From a bacterium (lineage in GTDB: Bacteria > UBA8248), in NCBI GenBank assembly GCA_022825065.1, contig JAJDYR010000014.1, forward strand, positions 1 to 64,000: a DNA stretch of 64,000 nt. The letters are read 5' to 3'. Shown one piece after another: positions 50,662 to 57,731 of the stretch; position 1 is the stretch's first letter, and every line of letters begins with the position of its first letter. The notes below the pieces were generated by a model, which was not told where the DNA came from, searched no databases, and saw nothing but the letters and a program-made list of their open reading frames with translations. A program made the position numbers and the translations under genes.

Positions 50662-51330
50662 CTATTCGTTTGGTTCCGGAAATGAGTCCGGCCAGTTGTC
50701 GAGAACTTCCTGCAGATAAGCCTTGAGTTTCTCCGGGTCGGGCCGGAGGCGGCCCACGTCCTCGATGATATCTACCTCATCGTTCGGCAGCTTGAGCGAA
50801 TCGTGGTAGCGGTTTCTCATGTTGAAGTAGCTGATGACGAAGGTGAGCTCCACAAACTCTGCGTCCGTGAAATGCCTCTGCACCTCCTCCGCCACGTCGT
50901 CCCGGAACTTGGCGGTGTTTCGCGTGACGTGTTCGGCCCAGAGGACGGTCGCTTTTTCTCTGGGATTCAGGAGCGGCGAATCCATGTAATCGTCCGAGCC
51001 GATGGCGGCGACGTGTTCATCGGTGATTCCCAGCACCCGGCCGAGAGCGGTGTTGTGCGCGAGTCAGTAGTCGCACCCGTTCATCTGGCTGGTCTTGATG
51101 ACGGCGATCTCTTTTATTTTGGAAGAGAGGGCGGTGCCGAGCCCCTCGCGCATCAGGGTCTGGACGAGAGGATAGAAAATACGCGCGAGAAACGGGGAGT
51201 GCGCCGTCGCCCGGGTGGAGTTGACCTGCCTGCTTTGGAAGTTGTTCAGGATGTCGAAGGTGCGCGCGATCTCGCCTTCTGCTCCCTCCCTGCCGAGCAA
51301 CGGGACTCTGGACACGGGATGACTCCTCAT
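50662..51330 (-). CDS. AhpD/carboxymuconolactone decarboxylase-like selenoprotein (CxxU, Sec89)
   Basis: A 222-residue AhpD-fold protein if the TGA at 51064-51066 is read as selenocysteine. The family active site is normally CxxC followed by AHN; here it reads MNGCDY-U-LAHNTALGRVLG, with Sec exactly where the second Cys belongs. Flanking helices fit the family on both sides of the TGA (SSKIKEIAVIKTSQ before, LNPREKATVLWAEHVTRNTAKF after). AhpD-like proteins are thiol peroxidase partners or oxidoreductases. The start at 51330 gives the usual RVPLLGREGA opening; an ATG at 51369 is also possible. A potential SECIS hairpin lies 8 bases downstream of the TGA. Confidence 0.85.
51031..51055 (-). promoter_or_regulatory. 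Candidate SECIS element of the AhpD-like gene
   Basis: On the minus strand, caacacc and ggtgctg pair with one A-C mismatch around an 11-base loop that contains GG. The stem begins 8 bases past the TGA. It is weaker than the element at 25301 but has suitable distance and size. Confidence 0.5.
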
Positions 51331-51564
51331 CGAATGCGAATTGCGAGAATTTTCCGGTGAATGGTTCATCTTCCCACAACATGCGCCATCTTTCACGCTG
51401 TCTTCGGATGTCGCTCCGGGATGACACGCCGGTCGATTCTTGCTAGCCTGTTTTATATACGCAGATAAGATGGAAGGCGGTTTCAGCGTCCCGGAATCAG
51501 GGCTTCCTCCCCGGCGGAATGGATGAGGGCGGCCAGAATTCCACATCCTTCAAGAGGTCCGGAC

Positions 51565-52041
51565 GTGCGGAAAGCCGATATTTACACAGCCGTCATTTTT
51601 ATACTCTATAGCGTCATCGGCTTTTTCTATATCATTCCCACGCAGATTCAATACGCCATTCCGCCCGAAGAAGTCACGAACGCCGTCTTTTTGCCCACTT
51701 TCTTTCCCACCTCCGCCGTCGTCACCTTCGGGCTGGTGAGCGCGATGTTCCTCTTCGGGGCTCTCAGGCGGAGTGAAGCGGGCGGGCAGGTGATTTCGGG
51801 CAAAAGGGCGCTCTTACAAGTCTGCGCCGTTTTCGTTCTTTGCTACGTCTACGTCGAGTCTTTGGCGTATTTCGGCTTTCTGGTGAGTACACCCGTTTTT
51901 CTCGCAATCCTCGTTACGTCCATGGGCACGCGCGACTGGCGCTACGTCGCGGCGATGTCGCTCCTGTTTCCCGTCGTGGTGAACTATTTCTTCTGGTTCG
52001 CCTTCAAGCTGGCGCTGCCCGAGGGCAGCCTCTTCAGTTAG
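51565..52041 (+). CDS. tctB: TctB-like membrane subunit (Tct system 3)
   Basis: A 158-residue membrane protein with four hydrophobic segments (IYTAVIFILYSVIGFFYIIP through VVNYFFWFAFKLALP). It is recognised by topology, length and the gene order B-A-C. A GTG start at 51565 behind agagg was preferred over ATG 51523, which would add a Pro/Arg-rich tail. It precedes tctA by 7 bases. Confidence 0.82.
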   Translation: MRKADIYTAVIFILYSVIGFFYIIPTQIQYAIPPEEVTNAVFLPTFFPTSAVVTFGLVSAMFLFGALRRSEAGGQVISGKRALLQVCAVFVLCYVYVESLAYFGFLVSTPVFLAILVTSMGTRDWRYVAAMSLLFPVVVNYFFWFAFKLALPEGSLFS

Positions 52042-52048
52042 GGCGCGT

Positions 52049-53587
52049 ATGTTCGAACAGATACTCGAGGGAGTCATGATGGCGCTCACGTGGCAGGGTA
52101 TCGCCATGATAGCGCTGGGCGTCTTCGTGGGCATCACGGTGGGCGCCATTCCGGGGCTCACGAGCGTGATGGCGACGGCGATCCTGGTTCCCTTCTCCTT
52201 TTTCATGCCGCCCGTGCTGGGCATTCCCTTCTTGCTGGGGATTCACAAGGGAACCCTTTTCGGAGGCTCCATCCCCGCCATTCTGGTGAATACGCCGGGA
52301 ACCGCGCCCGCGGCGGCGACGTGTATGGACGGGTTTCCGCTCGCGCAAAAAGGAGAGGCGAGGAGCGCGATCCAGATGGCGCTCTACTCCTCCACCATCG
52401 GCGATACTTTCAGCGATCTGGTACTGATTCTCGCGGCGCTTCCGCTGGCCGCCGTGGCGCTCCTGTTCGGGCCGACCGAGTTTTTCGGACTCCTGCTCAT
52501 GGGGCTGGCCATCATCTCCAGCGTGACGGGCGCCTCCCTGGTGAAGGGCGTGCTGTCGGCCCTCATCGGGCTCCAGCTCGGCATGGTGGGCACGGACATC
52601 ATCTCGGGCGGGGAGCGCTTCACGTTCGGTCTTCACGGACTGGCCGAAGGGATCGGGGTGGTTCCCCTGCTCATCGGGCTTTTCGCCGTGAGCGAGGTGT
52701 TCATACAGGCGGAAAAAAAGGCTTCCGTCCTCTCGAGCCCGCCCGATACCCTGCATCTGCGAGGCGGCAGGAAACTCAGGATCATCGAGGTTTGGCATTC
52801 GGCGCGCACCATCGTGCGCTCGTCCATGATAGGCACCTTCGTCGGCGCGATTCCGGGCACGGGAGCGGCCATCGCCACCTTCGTGAGCTACGCGGCGGCG
52901 AAACGGGCTTCCAAGAAACCCGAAGAGTACGGCCACGGCAGCTACGAGGGCGTCGCGGCTTCTGAAGCCGCCAACAGCGCGGTGGCGGGCGCGGACCTCA
53001 TCCCCACCCTCACGTTCGGAATACCCGGGGACCCGAGCGCGGCGATTCTCATGGGCGCGTTCATCGCCCAGGGGCTGCGGCCGGGGCCGAGCCTTTTCCA
53101 GGAACACGCCCCCGTCATGTACGCCATCTTCACGCTTTTGCTTATCGGGAACCCCATCATGCTGGTCCAGGGCTGGCTCTTGACGGGCATGTTCGCCAAG
53201 ATCGTCACCATCCGCCAGTCGTTACTGGTGCCCGGCATCATCGTCTCCTGTCTGGTGGGGGCGTACGTCTATCACAGCAACCTGGGCGACCTCGTGCTGG
53301 CGCTCGTCGCGGGCCTGTTCGGATACGGGTTCAGAAAACTCAAGTTTCCGATGGCCCCGCTCGTCATCGCATTCATCCTGGCGCCCAGGGCGGAAGAAGC
53401 GCTTCAGCAGGCGCTCATCATCTCCGACGGCGATTATTCTGTCTTCATCACCCGCCCCATCGCGGCTTGTTTCATCGGTTTGACCGTGCTCATGCTGGTG
53501 ACGAGCATCTGGAAGCGACCGTGGGCCGAGACCATGAGGCCGCAAACGGCAGCCGATTCATCCAATTCAAAGGAGGAACCAAAATGA
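52049..53587 (+). CDS. tctA: TctA large membrane subunit (Tct system 3)
   Basis: A 512-residue permease with GAIPGLTSVMATAILVPFSFF, VNTPGTAPAAATCMDGFPLAQ, GAIPGTGAAIATFVSYAA and FGIPGDPSAAILMGAF. Motif wording matches TctA of system 1 closely (NTPGT, DTFSD, QGLRPGP), so systems 1 and 3 are probably paralogues. The stop overlaps the tctC start (ATGA). Confidence 0.95.
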   Translation: MFEQILEGVMMALTWQGIAMIALGVFVGITVGAIPGLTSVMATAILVPFSFFMPPVLGIPFLLGIHKGTLFGGSIPAILVNTPGTAPAAATCMDGFPLAQKGEARSAIQMALYSSTIGDTFSDLVLILAALPLAAVALLFGPTEFFGLLLMGLAIISSVTGASLVKGVLSALIGLQLGMVGTDIISGGERFTFGLHGLAEGIGVVPLLIGLFAVSEVFIQAEKKASVLSSPPDTLHLRGGRKLRIIEVWHSARTIVRSSMIGTFVGAIPGTGAAIATFVSYAAAKRASKKPEEYGHGSYEGVAASEAANSAVAGADLIPTLTFGIPGDPSAAILMGAFIAQGLRPGPSLFQEHAPVMYAIFTLLLIGNPIMLVQGWLLTGMFAKIVTIRQSLLVPGIIVSCLVGAYVYHSNLGDLVLALVAGLFGYGFRKLKFPMAPLVIAFILAPRAEEALQQALIISDGDYSVFITRPIAACFIGLTVLMLVTSIWKRPWAETMRPQTAADSSNSKEEPK

Positions 53588-54573
53588 TGCGCAAATCCTG
53601 GAAGATCGCCCTGGCGGCGGTTCTGTCGCTTGGGCTCCTCGCTTTCACCGCCCCCCCCGCCGCGGCGGAGAAGTACCCCTCGAAACCCATCAAGATCATC
53701 GTGCCCCTGGGCGCGGGCGGTTCGCACGACCTCCACTCGCGCGCCGTGGCCAGCGTGCTGCACCAGTACATCGGCCAGCCCGCCTACGTGCAGCTCATGC
53801 CGGGCGGCGGCGGAAAGATAGGGATGGGAGCGCTCAAGCGCGCCAAGCCCGACGGCTATACCCTCGCGATGGGCGCGAACAGCCACCTCTACATGTCGCC
53901 CCACGTGAAGGACATGGGCTTCGACCCCTTCAAGGATTTCATCCCCGTGTTCCAGATCAACGAACTCCCCTACCTGCTGGTCACGCTGGGGAACCAGCCG
54001 TGGAAGAACTTCAAGGAATACATCGCCGCGGCGAAAAAGAGCAAAGGCAAGATCAAGCACGGCTCCACGGGAACCTATGGCCTGAGCCACACCATGATGC
54101 TCAAGATCGCCTACGACACGAAGGCGCCGTTGCCCCACGTTCCCTTCCGCGGCGGCGGCCCGGCCATGAAGGCCATGCTGGGCGGGCACGTGCAAACGGC
54201 GGGCGCCAATCCGGCGACGGGCGGCGTTCTCTCCAACTACAAGTCCGGCAAAATCCGCATTCTGGGCATCGCCGCCGCCAAGCGGTTCCCGCTTTTCCCG
54301 GACGTGCCGACCTTCAGGGAGCAGGGGGTGGACCTTCTGCTGTCTTCGAAGCGCATCGTCATGGTGCCCGCGGGAACGCCCAAGGACAGGATCGACATCC
54401 TGGAGAAGGCCCTGCTCAAGGTGGCGAAGGACAAGACCTTCAAGCGCCTGCTCAGGAAGATGGGCGTCAAGGCCGAGCCCGTCGTCGGCGAGAAGCTCCT
54501 GAAAGAGGTGAGAGCGGAATACGAGAGCAACAAGGACATCTACAAGAACGCAGGCGTGAAGATCAGAAACTAG
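53584..54573 (+). CDS. tctC: TctC/Bug-family binding protein (Tct system 3)
   Basis: A 329-residue binding protein with a Sec signal (ALAAVLSLGLLAFTAPPAAA). The mature part opens YPSKPIKIIVPLGAGGSHD, followed by HSRAVASVLHQYIGQP and GGGGKIGMGALKRAKPDGY. The GGSHDxHxRA wording is shared with system 1. aaggaggaacc stands before the ATG at 53584, which overlaps the tctA stop. A terminator hairpin follows 33 bases after the stop. Confidence 0.94.
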   Translation: MMRKSWKIALAAVLSLGLLAFTAPPAAAEKYPSKPIKIIVPLGAGGSHDLHSRAVASVLHQYIGQPAYVQLMPGGGGKIGMGALKRAKPDGYTLAMGANSHLYMSPHVKDMGFDPFKDFIPVFQINELPYLLVTLGNQPWKNFKEYIAAAKKSKGKIKHGSTGTYGLSHTMMLKIAYDTKAPLPHVPFRGGGPAMKAMLGGHVQTAGANPATGGVLSNYKSGKIRILGIAAAKRFPLFPDVPTFREQGVDLLLSSKRIVMVPAGTPKDRIDILEKALLKVAKDKTFKRLLRKMGVKAEPVVGEKLLKEVRAEYESNKDIYKNAGVKIRN

Positions 54574-54605
54574 GGACGCAGGCGTTATCAGGAAGTTGAT
54601 GAATC

Positions 54606-54640
54606 AGGCGGGGGTGGACGTTGCGCCCCCGCCTCGGTGT
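54606..54640 (+). terminator. Rho-independent terminator after Tct system 3
   Basis: aggcggggg pairs perfectly with cccccgcct around an 11-base loop, followed by cggtgtttt. An open frame beginning inside this hairpin at 54621 is therefore unlikely to be translated. Confidence 0.75.
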
Positions 54641-54665
54641 TTTCACCTATGGACAGGGACAGAAT

Positions 54666-55529
54666 ATGCGGCGCCTGAGTGATCATCTCGTTGCGGAGAC
54701 GGAATATCTCTGGGCGAACGTGGGCGCTGCCGTCACCGAGGCCGGCGTGGTGCTCATCGACTGCCCCGTGCGGCCCTCGGACTCAAGGAACTGGCAGGAA
54801 AAACTGAGGACGCTCAGCCCCAAGGGCATCCGCTACCGTATTTCGACGGATTATCACGGCGATCACACCATCGGCGCCGCGTTCATCGAGGATGCGGATG
54901 TCGTCTCCATCGCGCCGCAGCGCGTATACGATGCGCTCGCCGCGAAGGGCGGCTCTCTAGCCGGACGCGAGAACTTCGTCGACACGCTGAACGATATCGG
55001 CGCGCATGATGAGGCGAAAGAGATCGCGGAAGCCGTCCTGCCGCTGCCGCAGGTCTGCTTCGATGCGGGGATGACGCTCCACCTGCACCCCCTGACGTTC
55101 GAGATTTACCGCCTGGGCGGCCACACGCCCGCATGCAGTTCGGTCTACGTGCCTGAGGAAGGCGTGATCTTCACGGGCGACGTGATGATCAACGAGCCGG
55201 GCCCCGGGATGCGCGAGGCGCGCTTTCGGGAGTGGATCGAGGCGCTCGCCTGGATGGAGCGCCTGCCCGTCGCGCACGTCGTCCCCGGCCACGGGGAGAT
55301 ATGCGGCGTCGGGGAAGTGCGGCGCTTCAGGAACGATTTCGAGGAAATGTGGGGGATGATGGAGAGATTGGTGGAAAAGGGCATGACGCAGGAGGACGCC
55401 TCAACCAACGATTCGTTCGAGAAATTCTTCTGGTCCGATACGGGACGGGGCGAATCGTGGATCGCGCACAGGAGGCGGACGTTCCGGCGGGGGCTCGAGA
55501 ACCTCTACGCGGAGGTGAAGGAGGGATAG
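54666..55529 (+). CDS. Metallo-beta-lactamase fold hydrolase
   Basis: A 287-residue hydrolase of the MBL fold. The metal motif reads STDYHGDHTIG, so the first His of HxHxDH is Asp. The other ligands are seen as His in GGHTPACS, Asp in FTGDVMI and His in VPGHGE. Members hydrolyse lactones, thioesters or similar bonds. The altered first ligand could change metal content. The start at 54666 lies after the terminator. PPC and SnoaL domain genes follow closely (2 and 8 bases), so the three form an operon. Confidence 0.88.
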   Translation: MRRLSDHLVAETEYLWANVGAAVTEAGVVLIDCPVRPSDSRNWQEKLRTLSPKGIRYRISTDYHGDHTIGAAFIEDADVVSIAPQRVYDALAAKGGSLAGRENFVDTLNDIGAHDEAKEIAEAVLPLPQVCFDAGMTLHLHPLTFEIYRLGGHTPACSSVYVPEEGVIFTGDVMINEPGPGMREARFREWIEALAWMERLPVAHVVPGHGEICGVGEVRRFRNDFEEMWGMMERLVEKGMTQEDASTNDSFEKFFWSDTGRGESWIAHRRRTFRRGLENLYAEVKEG

Positions 55530-55531
55530 GA

Positions 55532-55948
55532 ATGCGAGCGGAAGAGAAGAAGCTGGGCCGCGTCTTTCATCTGGAATTCGATGAGGACGATGATTTCTTC
55601 GGGGAGTTCGAGCGTTTCGTCATCGAGAAGAACATACGGAGCGCATCGCTCATCGTGTTCGGCGCGCTCAAGGAATCGGACATACGCACGGGTTTCAGAG
55701 ACATCATCGGCCCATCGGCGCGGCGCTATTTCCACGACTGGCGCGAACTCATCGCCGTGGGCAACATCTCCTGGCCCGAACAGCCTCCCGCCGTCCGCGG
55801 GGACGAGACGTGGGAAGAACCCAAACCCTACATCCACCTCCATTTGGCGCTGAGCGGCGGCCCCTACCAGCCCGGTGAAGTCTTGGTCGGCCAACTGAGC
55901 GGGGGCGTCGTGAAGGGCATGTTCGCCGAAGTACACGAGTTTGTGTGA
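55532..55948 (+). CDS. PPC (DUF296) domain protein
   Basis: A 138-residue single PPC domain protein: LGRVFHLEFDEDDDFFGEFERF, ASLIVFGALKES and PYIHLHLALSGG with the conserved His residues, ending GVVKGMFAEVHEF. Bacterial PPC proteins form trimers; some bind metals and their role is uncertain. gagggatagg precedes the start, two bases after the MBL stop. Confidence 0.88.
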   Translation: MRAEEKKLGRVFHLEFDEDDDFFGEFERFVIEKNIRSASLIVFGALKESDIRTGFRDIIGPSARRYFHDWRELIAVGNISWPEQPPAVRGDETWEEPKPYIHLHLALSGGPYQPGEVLVGQLSGGVVKGMFAEVHEFV

Positions 55949-55956
55949 GGAGGCCT

Positions 55957-56583
55957 ATGGAAGCGGAGGGGAGAATTCAGGAGAGCGTCGACAAGAACGA
56001 GATAAAGGACGTTCTCTCGGTCGTGAACTACGCGCGCGACGCAGGCCTCTGGGAGGCGTGGCGAGATTGCTATCACGAAGACGCCACGCTCACGACCTCG
56101 TGGTTCAGCGGAACGCGGGATGAATTCGTCGAAGCCGCGAAGAAGATGAAAATCGCCCGCCACCCCGGCGAGAGCCAGAAGCACACCGTCACGAACCCCT
56201 GGGTGCGTCTGGCAGGCGCGCGCGCCGCCGCCGAGCACGACCTGATCCTCTACCAGAGAAGAATCATCGACGGCGTGGAGCTCGATTTCACCACCTGGAG
56301 CCGCGTGCTCGCCCTGCTGGAGAAACGAGACGGCGCGTGGCGCATCTGGAAGCGGACCAACATCTACGAGAAAGACAGGATGGACCCGTACAAGCCCGAC
56401 GAAGTGCCCGCCTCGTTCTACGCCTCGGTCGACCTTTCAGGCTACCCGGCGGCCATCCGCTACCATTGCTGGCGGAACGCGAAAATCGGCCACCCGCCCG
56501 CCAGGGGCATCGTTCTCCAGCACAGCGCGGAAGAGGCGGCCGTCCGTAAGGAAGCGGAGGCGTGGCTTGCGGAGTCGAATTAA
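55957..56583 (+). CDS. SnoaL-like/NTF2-fold protein
   Basis: A 208-residue protein whose first 135 residues have the NTF2/SnoaL layout (VLSVVNYARDAGLWEAWRDCYHEDATLTTSWFSG, then HTVTNPWVRLAGARAAAEHDLI and WRIWKRTNIYEKDR). Such folds act as isomerases, hydratases or binding proteins on small hydrophobic ligands. A C-terminal extension of about 60 residues is unusual. gaggagg precedes the ATG at 55957; an in-frame GTG lies at 55945. Confidence 0.83.
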   Translation: MEAEGRIQESVDKNEIKDVLSVVNYARDAGLWEAWRDCYHEDATLTTSWFSGTRDEFVEAAKKMKIARHPGESQKHTVTNPWVRLAGARAAAEHDLILYQRRIIDGVELDFTTWSRVLALLEKRDGAWRIWKRTNIYEKDRMDPYKPDEVPASFYASVDLSGYPAAIRYHCWRNAKIGHPPARGIVLQHSAEEAAVRKEAEAWLAESN

Positions 56584-56584
56584 G

Positions 56585-57442
56585 ATGTTTTTCCCTAACA
56601 ATCCGACGTTGTACAACCTTGCCTTAACAGATCGAGAACGCGACCCGTCCTTCAAGTGGCATAGATATGCGGACTCAGAGCGATCATCTCAGATGTTCTG
56701 CCTGAGTGCGTTGGGTTCGCTTCGCAATCTTGATATCGGAAATAAAATCCTAAATGACCTGTTTTCAGAAGCATTCCAAGAGATATCGTTACCTGATTTT
56801 ATTGAGTGGAAAATTTCGCCGGAATATGAAGATAGGGATATCCTAAACGAAAAGGGAACTCCGCAGTCGAGCAGCGTGGACTGTTTCTGCGAATCACCAC
56901 AGATGGTTGTCTGTATCGAGTCTAAGTTCGTTAGCGATGCGAAAGAAGGGTTCGGTTCATGTAATCAAGTCAGGGGAAAATGCGCCGGTTATTATGGTCC
57001 CGGATCCGACCTCAAGACTCACACTAATGCTTGGTGTCGCCTTAAAGTGAAGGACGGCAGGCGGACACCGCGTCATTATTGGTGTCTTGGTCGCTTGTAT
57101 TTTCGGCAGGAAATCTTTGCTCAACAGTCGTATGGAGATACCTGCCCGTTTGCTGGCTCATTCTATCAACTTATGCGAAATTTCCTTTTTGCGGCGGAGG
57201 TGGCTAGACGAGATCAGAAGGCATTCTTTGGTGTTCTCGCGATTTGTCCCGAACGAACTGCCGATGAAGTCAAAATTCAAGTCCAGAATTTCCGGAATGA
57301 TATTTTACTCCCTGAATTCAAAGATCAGATGCAGTTTCTTCCCTATGAGCGGTTGATCCATCATCTACGGGTGACATTTGATGGGGATGCGCTCAAGCTA
57401 GCCGACTTTCTTGAGGAACGAATTAACACTATCTGTTCATGA
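56585..57442 (+). CDS. Putative PD-(D/E)XK nuclease-like protein, AT-rich
   Basis: A 285-residue protein. SSSVDCFCES followed by MVVCIESKF gives the D...ExK pattern of PD-(D/E)XK nucleases. GFGSCNQVRGKCAGYYGPGSD and the Cys-rich middle resemble the PGN_0703-like putative restriction endonucleases (recognised from memory, not verified). Codon use is clearly more AT-rich than every neighbour, with many TTT, ATT and AAA codons, which suggests recent transfer. No methyltransferase or partner gene lies beside it, so it could be a solitary defence nuclease. The start is taken at ATG 56585, one base after the upstream stop. Confidence 0.7.
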   Translation: MFFPNNPTLYNLALTDRERDPSFKWHRYADSERSSQMFCLSALGSLRNLDIGNKILNDLFSEAFQEISLPDFIEWKISPEYEDRDILNEKGTPQSSSVDCFCESPQMVVCIESKFVSDAKEGFGSCNQVRGKCAGYYGPGSDLKTHTNAWCRLKVKDGRRTPRHYWCLGRLYFRQEIFAQQSYGDTCPFAGSFYQLMRNFLFAAEVARRDQKAFFGVLAICPERTADEVKIQVQNFRNDILLPEFKDQMQFLPYERLIHHLRVTFDGDALKLADFLEERINTICS

Positions 57443-57490
57443 TTATGCGCTTTTAAGGCGACTCCTTCTCAATCCGACGCGAGCCGCCCC

Positions 57491-57715
57491 TCACGGCTTG
57501 AGCTTCTCCATCAGCCCATCCGAGATGCAGGTGACGCCGAGCGAGAGGTTGTCGCGCTGGCAGTGCCGGGAGCCGCCTTCCCTGACGGTGAATATCTTGA
57601 GCGTCTTGTCCCTGGAACCCACGGCATTGAAGAGTTCGCGCGCGTCCCGCGTGGGCACCTGCTTGTCGTCGACCCCGTGGGTGAGCAGGAGCGGACACGT
57701 CATCTTCTGCACCAC
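57491..57715 (-). pseudogene. C-terminal fragment of an FrsA-like alpha/beta hydrolase
   Basis: About 74 codons closely matching the last 74 of the intact hydrolase at 60599-61774 (THGVDDKQVPTRDARELFNAVGS versus the THGIDDKQVPTRDARKLFNAVGS region). The catalytic His region (GSRHCQRDN) is present but the N-terminal four-fifths is missing. Similarity stops abruptly near 57720, where the kinase gene's end begins. It is the stump of a duplicate copy. Confidence 0.85.
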
Positions 57716-57731
57716 GCCGGCGCCCGGGCGT

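Noticed and set aside
54621..54665. Earlier ATG for the MBL hydrolase
   Set aside because: It falls inside the terminator hairpin of the preceding operon, and conserved sequence begins later.
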